From Calliopum simillimum (lineage: Eukaryota > Arthropoda > Insecta > Diptera > Lauxaniidae): a stretch of 64,000 nt of DNA. The position numbers were made by a program, and so were the translations under genes. The notes below the pieces were generated by a model. The model had not been told where the DNA came from, searched no databases, and saw only the letters and a program-made list of their open reading frames with translations. Shown here piece after piece: positions 33,767 to 44,199 of this stretch (the first letter of the stretch is position 1; each line of letters begins with the position of its first letter). The DNA lies in assembly GCA_951812925.1 (NCBI GenBank), contig OX638370.1:100392897-100456896 (forward strand). Direction: 5' to 3'.

Positions 33767-35035
33767 TTCTTTTTTTATACTTAAACCAATACTCAGGGGA
33801 TAGCCCCTATAAATGCAATGCACCGTGTTGATTTTCAGAAAAGGAAATGGGTTAGAGGGATGGGGGAAAAGAGGAGTAGTGTCGATGATCATTTACCTTA
33901 AATTTTTCGATGTCACAGCTTTCGGGAAAAACGCCCTCAGGGAGACTATTCCACAACTTGATCGTGCGACCAAAGAACGAATTATCACGATAGTGCGATG
34001 TTCTGTTAAACGCCGTTGCAACGCAATTGGAATGGGCCTGATGAGACGCCCGCGTGCTGCAAGAAAATATACGAACTGACGGAACCAGCCCATGAATTTC
34101 TCTTGAGCACATCCCATGATAATATCTATAAAAAAGGGTTACACACCCAACGTAACGACGGTGTTCAAGAGAGTCAACAGAAGATACAACAACTGCATCC
34201 CCAATCAACTTCATCGCACAACGTTGAACTCTGTCTGGCAGCTCCAAAGTAGTTTTTGAGCCCCGGCCTAGAGGTGCGAATTGTACTCTAGCTTAGGTCT
34301 AATATAGGCGAAGTAGATAGTCTGAAGATCAACAGGAGTGAAGTATTTCTTGCACCGTTTAAGATAACTTAAGCACTAGGCCGCTTCTTTCGACACATCG
34401 AATATATGATCTGTCCACCTCAGATCAGCTTGAATCGATATGCACAGAACATCAAGAGTTGCTGATCTCAGAATATCAATGCCGGCCACATTGAGGGGTG
34501 GAACGGGACAATCCACTCGTCTGTGAGACAACAGATAGCATTGGGTTTTGCTAGCGTTGAATTCGACCCGATTAGCTCGACCCCACTCGGAGATTGTTTT
34601 GAGGTCATTTGTGAGTGTGTCATTCATATACCGCCTTTTTCTCTCAATCTCCTCAGAGCTTGGATGCTTTTTGAAGCAATATGAATGACAAATACTGCTG
34701 TAATCTGCAAAGGAGTGGATTGGATTAATGGTCGATGACAGAGGTCATCGATGAAAACCAGAAATAGAGACGGGGATAGGACGAAGCCCTGGGGAGCTCC
34801 ACCGATAATGGATGTGAAACCGTCTACGACAACACGTATAGAACGGCCACTGCAAAAGCTCGTTATCCAACGAGCGAAGGAATCACCGACGTCATATGGA
34901 ATAAGTTTTTTTACGAGGGCGCTTTGCCACACACGAACAAAAGCTTTAGAAATATCCTGAGCAACAACCATACTTTCACCAATAAGGTGGACACATTGGT
35001 TCCACCTTTCAGTGACGAACGCCATTAAGTCACCA
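33767..35035 (-). pseudogene. Jockey-like non-LTR retrotransposon, 5'-truncated 3' part
   Basis: On the minus strand a reverse transcriptase reads DISKAFVRVWQSALVKKL, then SGRSIRVVVDGFTSIIGG, APQGFVLSPSLFLVFIDDL, a frameshift near 34725, FADYSSICHSY (the catalytic FADD is FADY), ISEWGRANRVEFNASKTQC, and the jockey-type C-terminus DSLEHRRYVGCVTLFYRYYH, NSFFGRTIKLWNSLPEGVF and a stop at about 33852. A ~75-base 3' UTR ends in TATAAAAAAAG (about 33767), consistent with an A-rich LINE tail. Residues N-terminal to the thumb/palm, the endonuclease and ORF1 are absent, which is normal 5' truncation. Inactive. Confidence 0.82.
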
Positions 35036-35358
35036 GTAGTTTAAGTAAGAGCCCCATTGGAAAAATTTGCAGGAATTTCCTGGAAATGCATCATAAGCTT
35101 GAAATCAAAGTTTTCTGCAACTTCAAGTAAAGATATCGGATTTATCGTCACAAAGTACTTTAGGGTACATATGTCTAGCAAAAAGTTCATAAAATTTTTT
35201 TTATTCTGATTACTGCGTTCATGATAGAATACGGATACATCTCGCTATTTCGATAAAATTTGAAAGGTAGGTGCTAAACGTACGCTGGTATAAAAGTCAG
35301 CGTAATCGGTTTTATGCCACGCTCACTTTTTATATATTGAAAAGTTTAACATTTAACA

Positions 35359-35441
35359 CAGAGGTTCTCCACTGGTGGGGCGCGCCCCAGTTTGCAAGAA
35401 CTTGAGAAGGGGGCGCGACGAAAAGCGGTTGAGAACCACTG
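35359..35441. mobile_element. 83-bp hAT-like mini element
   Basis: The ends CAGAGGTTCTCCACTGG and (inverted) CAGTGGTTCTCAACCGC match the CAGNGGTTCTCAA hallmark of hAT elements. A GGGGCGCGCC / GGGGGCGCG core lies inside. Flanking octamers ATTTAACA and ATCCAACA agree at six of eight positions, consistent with a decayed 8-bp TSD. Confidence 0.55.
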
Positions 35442-35454
35442 ATCCAACATCTAT

Positions 35455-35790
35455 ATACATGTTATATTCATGAAATGGGAAAACTAAGAAAGATAACTCG
35501 ATGAAATTTAGTACAATGCCTTTGTCGTCAAACTTGTAGGATTAAAACTGATTGTAATCGGTCAACGAACACGCTTACAGTCCATACAAAAAAATATATT
35601 CAAAACGCAGTATTTAGAGCAATTTTAGCAATACACATAAATACTAATGATATTAATTACAAGCTTTGAGTAAAAACTGGGTGAATTTGAACAAGAGGGC
35701 GTGGTACCTCTCATATAAACAATAGTCTCAAAATGCGATACTGAGAGTGATAATCCAACACTAAGGATAGTAAATGTTCATTATGCTGTT
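35455..35790 (+). repeat. Dispersed TATACCC repeat, copy 3, partial
   Basis: It shares GAAAACTAAGAAAGATAACTC, ATCGGTCAACGAACACGC, CAAGAGGGCGTGGTACC and GATAATCCAACACTAAGGA with copies 1 and 2. Both terminal TATACCC segments are missing and only one internal unit remains. Confidence 0.6.
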
Positions 35791-37544
35791 GTGCAAGCGT
35801 TACTTGCTTAATGGCTTCTTCACATTTAACATTTTTATCGCACACTAACTTTATAGTTTCGTGTCGGACGTTTCACACATTAACTGACTTTTTTTGTTCC
35901 AATTGAACATATGTATGAGGAGAGCCCAAAATCATTAGCTCACTATTAATACGTATAGGAAATAACATTTTTCAAATTACTAAAATTAAATTTAAAAATC
36001 ACCCTCTTTTCACAATATTAATAAAAATTTAAAAAAATCGGATTTTTGCATGATTCAATTATATATGTTTCAACAACAACAGCGAAGAGTTTAAGATCAA
36101 TACAACAACAAATAAAAAATTAAACAAAAAAAAAATAACAGCAGAATAAAGGCAAATGAACCATAATATGTATTTTGTATTTATATGAACTCACTCAAAC
36201 AAAAGCGCGCTCTTGACTTTTGACAGATATACGAAAGCCCGAACAGCAGAGCTACATACAAATACTACTTATATGGTACTGACTGACTGTACTATGTATA
36301 CAACCAACAAACCAGCCCGACAGATGTGCAACTCATTATAACGCAGTTAAGCGTTTAAATTCAATAATATTCATAATTTCATAATATTTACACAAATAAA
36401 ACATTTAAGCGGCGCAAAGTGAAGTGAAATGCCGCCGTAGGGGGTTGGTAAAATTACACAACCACCCCTGCTTTGCACTTGTCACTTTTCTGTATGACAC
36501 TTGACATTTTGCCGCTGTTATGCTTATGTGCGTAATGGGCTATTGTCACTGATTGATTTTTTTTTTTACTTTTTTTTTTTTTTTTTTTTTTCACTTGTGA
36601 TTCCTTTGAAATTGTAACATTTTGAAGTTTTGTCTGGATTTTCTGTTGAATGTTTTCTAAGGATTTTAAGAGGGGTGCAAAAACTCTGCTAAAAAGTCAA
36701 GTGTTAAATTACGCTTAAGGCGTTGAGTACTTTAAAATCAAATTTTCTGCTTATTTCAAAGGGTGCTTATTGTGTACTAATAAAAAAATCTGAGTATATA
36801 TGTTGTAAAATATAGAAACAAAATATTTATAAAAGGACTTTGATTGCTTGGCTAAGCAGTAATGGGCATACGATGAGTATAGTGGATAAACTTGACATCA
36901 CAACCATCTTTCAAAGATATTTCGTTAGGAAACTTGAGTTTTCATTAGAGAAAAGATTTCTTTAGGATTGCCAAAGTTTTCTTTGTGAATGCCAAATTGG
37001 GCCCAGAAAGCCCCAAAATACTTTCAGTCTGTATGACTAAAACAAGCAACCATTTCATGCCAAGCTTAACCAGAATTGAGCTCACCCCCTCCGACTTCAC
37101 TGGTTTTGTTTCATGTCAAAAATGATAAAAAAAAAATTTTTTTTTTGGATTTCGGAGGGGTACAAGAAGTGGAAAAATCGGTAAATTGGTAACAAACACT
37201 CCTTCATAACTATGATATTTCTTAAGAAATTTTCATGTTCAGACCATTTTTGGAAAGTTGTTAAATTTTACGAAATTTAGTACTATTTTTCTACTAAAAT
37301 TTCTGACCTTTCAAAATATATTATATGGAAAAGATTTAATTTTATCGTATGACTGTAGAAGATGGTATGTTTCATTGCTAAGACGTTATGATTTTTCGAA
37401 CTGTTTAAAACATATAATTGACCGAAACTGCTTCAAAAAACTCACAATAATGGTCCATAACTAGAACATTTATTAGGCTATTAGCAAAAAATAAGTTTTC
37501 TGCAATATGACAAAAAGTACAATTTTCACTACTTTTTTATGCTA
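35791..37544. other. Intronic DNA without recognised features
   Basis: It includes a long T run (about 36557-36591) and CAACAACAACAG / AAACAAAAAAAAAATAAC low-complexity segments. 36.2-36.5 kb looks single-copy (for example AAGCGGCGCAAAGTGAAGTG) and is a candidate conserved segment. No exon. Confidence 0.4.
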
Positions 37545-38761
37545 TGGGTATGTTCACTTTGTCTTTCCGTTTCTACCACATAGAAGAAGGCGTGACAGGT
37601 ACAGAAGAGTACTAGATTGTCAATAAGTTCTGCGGTTCGATAAAAGAGGGCGTTGCTACTAGCCTAATTTTTTTTTTTTTTTTTTTTTGTTATGTTGGTA
37701 CACTCTTCGTATGAACTTATGTGAAGTTTCATTTCAATCTGTCAATTCATTCTTTGTTTACAAGTCATTTAGTGTCGACGTGTCACAGGAATTTTTTACA
37801 ATGGAAAAAATCAAGTATCGTGCAGTGATTGAATTCTTATTTCTGGAAGGTTTAAAAGCAAACGAAATTTAAGAACAAATGTTGAAATCGTATAAGGACT
37901 CATCGCCTTCAATTAAAACAGTAGAAAGATGGGTTGCTGAATTAAACGTGGTCGTACAAGCCTTGAAGACGATCCACATCAAGGACGTCCAAAAACAGCA
38001 ACAACACCAGACATCGTAAAAAACAAATACAGGATAACGTGCTGGAAAATCATCGAGTGGCTGGAAAAGATTTAGTAGAAGCCCTAGGCATCTTATTGGG
38101 CAGTGTAAGCAATATTTTGACTGAAGTATTGGGCTTCAGAAAGCTGTGTGCACAATGGGTGCCGCATTCGCTAACAATGGAACAAAAACATATTCGAATG
38201 CGACTTTTTCAGCAACATTTAGAGCGTTTTCGAAAGAATAAAGGTGATTTTGTGCTTCGATTCATCACTATGGATAAGACTTGGGTCCATCACCATGATC
38301 CTGAATCAAAAAAAGAGGCTTAGGAGTGGTGTGAACCTAATTCTTCGGCTCCGAAACTAATTCGTGTCCAGAAATCGGCCAAGAAGGTGATAGCATCAGT
38401 TTTTTGGGATCCGAAAGGAATTTTGTTTGTGGATTACTTGCAAACTGATAAAACAATAAATTCTGAATATAATTATAATCTTCTAGACCAGCTGAAGGAA
38501 AAATTCTTGAAAAAGACCTGGGGCCCTATTCTCTAACTTGCTATCTCCTATTCTCCATCGCCAAAATTCGAAAAATTCGAATTTGGAGATTGTAAGCTAA
38601 ATTCCGATTCTCGTTGCTAGCAATCTCTAAATTTGTAGCTTATTTTTAGAGATTCAATACGCCATCTAGTTTTCAATTTCAAACTTTTTCGACTCTAGCG
38701 TAAAAAATATGTATTAAAATTTTACTGAAAAATAATTTAAATTAAACAATATGCTATTGAA

Positions 38762-38838
38762 ATAAATGTACTATAGTAGCACAGTGGTTAGAGCATCGCC
38801 TAGAAACAACAAGGTCTCAAGTTCGACACCGCAACATA
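38762..38838 (+). repeat. tRNA-like SINE head (or decayed tRNA)
   Basis: TAGCACAGTGGTTAGAGCAT matches the pol III A-box region of a tRNA D-arm. AAGTTCGACACC, 36 bases later, matches a T-arm B box (GTTCGANNC) with correct spacing, followed by a T run. The acceptor stem does not pair, so it is a tRNA-derived SINE head and not a working tRNA gene. Confidence 0.5.
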
Positions 38839-39075
38839 AAATTTTTTTTTATATTTTTATGTTTTTTAAAATATGTACTATGTGTAATCAGTAAAAAATA
38901 CTGGGATTTTCCATAAATTTTTACGGTTTAGTTTTGTCCGTGTGAGAAGTTCAACAAATATTTCGGCCGATACATCGAAGGATTAGACGCCTGTCGCTGT
39001 CTTCTCAATTTTTCTGAAAGCCTTTCTCGATTCGATCTTTATAAGATAAGATTCCATGTCATAAATGAATTCATA

Positions 39076-39787
39076 CACAGAAAAAAAAATATCGGTCAAT
39101 CCAACCGATTTCAACGATAGAAATTGCACCAACCCGCAGTAAAGGTTAAATTGACTGTGCAGTCCAGTAAAATTACTGTAAAAATAGTACTGTACAGTTG
39201 CTGTTAAAATGTTTGTGTACTGTGAAAACAGTTAATTTAACCTAGATTTTCGATAGAAATTGCACCAACCCGGAGTTTTTGTATTTTGACCGTAGAACTC
39301 TGTAAATTTACAGTTTACTCGGTTTAGAAACTATCAAACGCAGTTACAGTAAAAATAACCTTCTTAAAAGGTCAGCTAACAATATAAACTGTTCCAAACA
39401 GTTAAAACTGTATTGGAACGGTTTAATAGTTAGCACCCCAAAAGGGCTGTAACTAGCCGTTTCCAAAAAGTCGTAGAAATTGTAGCAAACAACTTCTACG
39501 GCTACACCATTTCAAATGGCAAAATATCAGTACAACTCTAGCAAACTTATGTTGATTTATTCTTAAACAATGTGAGAATTTTATAAACCTGTTAAAAACT
39601 CAATTCAAAATGTTATTCATATGAAAAAAAAATTTATGGAATACAAAATGTACAGTTGAATTCAACTGTAGAAAAGTAAAGCTGATTCCGAAATTTTGAA
39701 TTGTTGTTTTTGTTTCCTATAGAAAATTTGAAAAACTATAGAATACAAAATTTATAGTTAATTTTACCGTCAGTTTTTTTTTCTGTG
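39076..39787. mobile_element. 712-bp MITE with CACAGAAAAAAAAA ends and TA duplication
   Basis: The terminal inverted repeats CACAGAAAAAAAAA are flanked by TA on both sides (39074-75 and 39788-89). The paralogous copy at 41209-41220 shows the uninterrupted site TCATATATCTTTGTT, against TCA-TA-[element]-TA-TACGTTTGTT here, so both insertion and TSD length are demonstrated within the window. The interior repeats GATAGAAATTGCACCAACCC (about 39116 and 39251) and is rich in ACAGT/ACTGT words. A TA duplication points to Tc1/mariner mobilisation. Confidence 0.8.
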
Positions 39788-40094
39788 TATACGTTTGTTC
39801 TACTTTACGAATAAAATGTTAGTTTAAGCACAAAACTACAATATAATACAAAAACGCTTTATTAACCTTGTGGAATAGCCTTTGTAGGAATTCATAAAAT
39901 AAAATGTACTACCTGGGAGTGTCGGGTACAATGTTTGTAAGCATTGTTGTTTGACGTTATATTCCTTAGGTAAAAAATTTCTAAAACTTTCACAAAGATA
40001 AGGAATGCAATACATAATAGCGGGAAAAAATAAACTTAAACATATTTCATGAATATTTGTATTAAAAAAAAAAAAACGACACAAATAATTATCT

Positions 40095-40165
40095 TGCCAG
40101 CTGTGAGATTCGAACCTTGAACATTTAGCTTGAAAAACAAAAATACAACCACTAGGCTATTCCAT
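40095..40165 (-). repeat. tRNA-like SINE head, left copy
   Basis: On the minus strand, ATAGCCTAGTGGTTGTATT (A-box type) is followed by AAGGTTCGAATCTCACAG (B-box type). The A-B spacing is longer than in a real tRNA and the stems do not pair. It is part of the duplicated segment. Confidence 0.5.
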
Positions 40166-40199
40166 TTATTTTTTATAATGAAATAAAAATGTATTATAT

Positions 40200-40592
40200 T
40201 TTTTAAATTTTGTTTTTTAGGAGGTTTAACTAACCAATTATTTCCAATTAAAACATTCAAATACAATTTTTAGCCGACGTTTCGTCAATAGAATTTTGAC
40301 ATCTTCTTTGAAAAAAAAAGAAGATACGGACAGCATAGGGTACAACTATGCAGCAATTTTAAACAAGTAGTGCAATTTTTGAATTTTTGTAATTTTGGTT
40401 TTGTAAAAAACTTTTCATTTTATATATATTTTTTATTATTAATGTCATAAAAACATAAAAATAAAATTAAAACAGCCCTGAAGATGTCAAAATTCTATTG
40501 ACGAAACGTCGGCTAAAAATTGTATTTGAATGTTTTAATTTACAATTGGAAATAATTGGTAAGTTAAACCTCCTAAAAAACAAAATTTAAAA
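40200..40592. repeat. Foldback with a hammerhead-like stem-loop in each arm
   Basis: AATTTTGTTTTTTAGGAGG .. ATTTTTAGCCGACGTTTCGTC (40206-40287) is inverted at 40490-40587. The right arm reads CTGAAGA (40478-40484), a stem GTCAA / TTGAC closing a 7-base loop, then GAAAC and GTCGGC. CTGANGA-stem-GAAA is the hammerhead ribozyme core layout, except for one extra U before the stem. The left arm keeps the stem and GAAAC but has lost the CTG. Confidence 0.5.
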
Positions 40593-41449
40593 ATAAAAAC
40601 TAACCCGAAAAAATCACAAAAATGTATTATATTCAAATGATTCAATGCGCCATCTAGTTTTCAATTTCAAATTTTTTCGACTCTAGCGTAAAAAATTTGT
40701 ATTAAAATTTTAGCTGAGTTTTCTCCAAAAGTGTTTATTTTTGTATTCTCTAAAACTCGTATGCCAAAAATTTGAAGTAAATAATCTAATTTTTGGAGAA
40801 AGCTATTTTGAAGAAACAAATATTTGCTAAACAATCTTAAAGGTAAATAAATAGGTAGTTATGTTGCAAAAATTATTTGACAACAACGTTGACAACTGAA
40901 TATAAGCTTCTGTTAAAGGAAATTATAAAAGTTGTAATGATAGCATACCATAAGAAAAAAACCTCAACGCTATTAATAACCGCAGGCTCTTTGGGAAGCC
41001 ACTAATTCTTTGCCTATTTGTCAAACGTGGACATACTTCTTCTTTCAAATTTGAGCAAAGAGATTTTGGTAATCTGAGAAATTCAACAAATATTTCGGCC
41101 GATACATCGAAAGGATCAGATGCCTGTCGGTGCCTTTTCATTTTTTTTTTTTTTTTTTGAAAGCTTTCCTCGATTTGTAAGATAAGATTCTATATCATGA
41201 AGTAAATCATATATCTTTGTTCTACTTAACGAATAAAATGTTGGTTTAAGCACAATACTATGATATAAAAATGCTTTATTAACCTTTTCGAATAGCCTTT
41301 CTAGGAATAAAGCACGATAAAATTGTTGTTTGACGTTATTTCCTTAGCTAAAAACTTTTTAAAAATTTTACAAAGATAAAGAACGCAATACATAATAGCG
41401 GGAAAAAATAATATTTGTATTAAAAAAAAAAAATTAACAATTATCTTGC

Positions 41450-41520
41450 CCGCTATGAGAATCGAACCTTGGACATTTAGCTTGAAAAACAAAAATATAA
41501 CCCCTAGGCTATTCTCTTTA
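41450..41520 (-). repeat. tRNA-like SINE head, right copy
   Basis: It duplicates the 40095 head: minus-strand ATAGCCTAGGGGTTATAT, then AAGGTTCGATTCTCATAG. The B box is well kept, the stems are not. Confidence 0.5.
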
Positions 41521-42700
41521 TTTTTTCATTATGAAATAAAAAAGTATAATATTCAAATACTCTGGCGGCAAAAAATTTAAATAAAAAATTTTCGGTTTGT
41601 GTCTAAATATTGAAGAAAATATTTAAGCTAGGCAAGTTGAAATACAGAATCGCATTTATGCTTAATCTCTAAAAAATTTTCGTTTCAAAATATTTAGCAT
41701 TTAGGAGATGGAGATGGAGAATAAGCTAAGCAAGTTAGAGAATAGGGCCCCTGGTTTGCAGAAGAAAAAAATTATTTTTCATCAGGACAATGCACCGTGT
41801 CAAAATAGCATTTTGACAATGGCTAAAATCCATGAATTAAAGATCAAATTGTTGGAGCATCCACCGTATTTATTAGATTTGGCCCCCAGTGACCTCCATC
41901 TGTTTCCAGACCTAAAAAAATTCATGCGTGGAAAGCGTTTTTCATCAAATGATGAGGTCTTATAGCTGTGGAAGCGTATTTTGCAGCCCTCCCAGATTTT
42001 CACTTCAGGGATGGAGTTCATAAACTGGAATCTCGTTGGAACAAGTGTATTGATGTTCAGGGAGACTATACTGAATAATAAAGTGAATTTCAAACCATAA
42101 AATTGTGTTTTCTTACGGAACCACAAAACTTATTGAACAACTTAGTATATATATTATATACAATCAGCGTTACCGTTGAAGTTATGTTAATATTTTCTGT
42201 CAGCAAGATATTCGTTGAAATTTTGTACACTTCATCCATCGCAAGAGTTAGCCGTGGGATTAAAAATTAGCAAAATCGATCATCTGCCACGCCTAATTCA
42301 TTCATTTGAGTAATGGCAATCTCTGAACAAAAACTCAGCAAACTCAAACAAGAGGACGTAGCACCTTCCATAGGATGGGATAATTCTTTTATGAGTAAAG
42401 GTTTTGAAGCTGCTACGGTGTAGAATGGTATGGCTTCATAAATGTTTTGGTAAAAAATAGAAGGAGTAGTGGAATGGAAATGGAATGATATGTCAACGAA
42501 CACGCCTACCTTCCGTAGAAAATGATCGTTCTTTTGTTGAAAAAAAGAAGAAGAGCTCCGATGGCAATGAAATTTCGCATGCTTAATAAGTTATAGGTAG
42601 TTACGAGACAATCCAAAGCTGGGCGTGATATGTCAATGGACACGTCTACTTCCCATAGAAAATGAACTTAAATCCTATATCCCTTAAGGTATGCAACAAG

Positions 42701-43470
42701 TTATTTTCATATAAAATTACTAACATTGCAAACTCGCATTAAAAATTACACGGCATTTTTCAGAAAATTTATGAGTTTTTCAATTGGCGCATATATGCGA
42801 ACAATTTTTTGACTTTAATTGAAAGAGTTGATTCCCACCTTTAATTTGTTTTATAGTTGAAGACGTAGCTAGACATAGCTAACTAAGTAATTTTCCAAGA
42901 AAAATTGCAAACACTGCATTTCAAAGAGCCATTTTAATTTGCGCATATCTTTTAAACTTTTTATGTTAACCAAACAGGTTTTTTTTTTAAATTAATTATA
43001 GAATACTATGTATATTTCATTAAAAAATGCAATAAAAATATCTGTAGCAAAAACAATTTATGCGAAGACACCACCGAGTTGCATAGAAAAATTAATCAGT
43101 TTCACACTTGCATCTTAAAGTGACTGACTCATTTTTTCAAAGTAAAAGTCTTAACGGCACCTACGAAACTGCATCAATATATTTTTCAAATTTAATGATC
43201 GAAAAATACAACAAAAGTTGCCAAACATAATTAGTGCAATAATGAACCCGACCTGCACGTTTTTTATTAACCATTTCTTTTTTTATTCCCACTTCTACTA
43301 CTAATTCGAATCACGTGTCAAGGCTTATATAACGCTCAACTTGATATCATTAGAAAAAATAAACGCAAAACTGTCAAAAGGACAACCTAAGGACAGCACC
43401 AAATAAATACACACACGCGTAGACACATACTTATGCACGTTTTGCAACTTAAATTACGCACATATCGATA
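42701..43470. other. Intronic DNA without recognised features
   Basis: AT-rich, with no supported exon or repeat boundary. The right edge holds TATCGATA, which becomes the target duplication of the next element. Confidence 0.4.
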
Positions 43471-44191
43471 CCTTAGAGCGCTATAGTCCTATCTCCATTT
43501 TTCCAATTGTTGGGAAATGCAAAAAGAAGATTTCAAACAGTGGTTATTTAGGATTGGCTGCTATTTTGATATAACGATATATGCAAAATTGTTACCTGTA
43601 GTATATTTTAACATAATTTAAGTTTTTTAACCAATTTTATTAACTTCTAACGAAATCCCAGCCAATTTATAGTATGTCATTACTTTTGCCCTTATACAAA
43701 ATTCCACTACTATTGGAAAAAACGACGTATTTAGTACATTTTTTGAATTTTTTCCACTAAAATGTCGTAAAAAGTCATGAAACGCGTGGAAAACACAAAA
43801 AAACGAATTTTTTTTTTTTTTTTTTTCTTTGAATTTTTGAATTTTTGGTTCCGACAAACAAGAGTGGAGCCTTGGGTGTAACCAAATTTCTTCACTTAAA
43901 TGTCGCAAAAAGTCATGAAACGCGAAGAAATCGCGAAGAAAACGCGAAAAAACGAAGAATTTTCTTCAAAAATGTGACTTATTTGAATATTTAGTGGAGA
44001 TAGGACAGTAGCGCTCTTGAAAAAATTACAGTTTGGAGATAGGATTTTTTTTAATTTTCGAATATTTTGGTGTTTTAGTGGTATTTTGACATCACACAGT
44101 TTTCCACACGGTAAAGAAGCCCACAATGTTACCATAACTGAAAAAATCTCAAAATCGCAAAAAGTGGAGATAGGACTATAGCGCTCTAAGG
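43471..44191. mobile_element. hAT-like non-autonomous transposon, 721 bp
   Basis: Near-identical ~28-bp ends, CCTTAGAGCGCTATAGTCCT then ATCTCCA, are inverted. TATCGATA flanks both (43463-70 and 44192-99), consistent with an 8-bp TSD, though this octamer is itself a palindrome and could be part of the TIR. Subterminal copies of the end motif occur inside (GGAGATAGGACAGTAGCGCT at 43995 and TGGAGATAGGAT at 44035), as in hAT binding sites. The middle holds two inverted units related to the 14.1-14.4 kb tandem repeat (AAAGTCATGAAACGCG at 43774 and 43910). No coding. Confidence 0.7.
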
Positions 44192-44199
44192 TATCGATA

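Larger units (their letters stand above)
38671..41540. repeat. Internal direct duplication inside the Harbinger-like element
   Basis: Left copy segments at 38660-38730, 38940-39075 and 39788-40165 are repeated in the same order and orientation at 40650-40715, 41075-41220 and 41213-41520. Shared words include CCATCTAGTTTTCAATTTCA, TTTCGGCCGATACATCGAA, ACGAATAAAATGTT and TTTAGCTTGAAAAACAAAAA. The copies differ by about 10-15% by eye. The right copy lacks the 712-bp MITE that interrupts the left. Confidence 0.7.
38521..41751. mobile_element. PIF/Harbinger-like non-autonomous transposon, 3231 bp
   Basis: The ends are GGGCCCTATTCTCTAACTTG in inverted orientation, flanked by CTG (38518-20 and 41752-54). 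Removing the element and one CTG restores AGACCTGGTTTGCAGAAG, that is, a continuous mariner reading K-RPGLQKKKIIFHQ, which proves the boundaries. A 3-bp CWG/TWA duplication and GGGCC ends are typical of PIF/Harbinger. No transposase is present. The interior is a long direct duplication (see separate entry) with tRNA-like heads, and it hosts two further inserts (39076-39787 and a foldback at 40200-40592). Confidence 0.8.
37615..42142 (+). mobile_element. Mariner transposon, near full length, split by a Harbinger-like insertion
   Basis: The TIRs (GATTGT-CAATAAGTTCTGCG and inverted AGTTGTTCAATAAGTTTTGTG) are flanked by TA (37613-14 and 42143-44). Subtracting the 3231-bp insert and its 3-bp TSD leaves 1294 bp, the normal mariner size. 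Transposase pieces in order: MEKIKYRAVIEFLFLEGLKA (37801), SSPSIKTVERW, GRPKTATTPDIV, LEALGILLGSVSNILTEVLG, LCAQWVPHSLTMEQK, FITMDKTWVHHHDPES (first Asp kept, but E to K beside it), KVIASVFWDPKGILFVDYL, then after the insert KKKIIFHQDNAPCQ (second Asp) and PYLLDLAPSDLHLF (third Asp), and a C-terminal GDYTE. Stops at 37870, 38321 and 41963 plus frameshifts make it inactive. Confidence 0.88.
37545..42700 (+). repeat. Dispersed TATACCC repeat, copy 4, split by a 4.5-kb nest of transposons
   Basis: The left remnant (37545-37614: GGTATGTTCACTTTGTC, CGTTTCTACC, GAAGGCGTGACAGGTACAG) matches the start of the family. The right remnant (42145 to about 42700) carries GTTAGCCGTGGGATTA, CAAAATCGATCA..CACGCCTA, AACTCAAACAAGAGGACGTA and GTCAACGRACACG. 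The mariner at 37615-42142 lies between them, so this repeat is the oldest layer of the nest. Confidence 0.6.

Noticed and set aside
38762..38838. Possible tRNA gene
   Set aside because: A and B boxes are present, but the acceptor and anticodon stems do not pair; called a SINE head instead.
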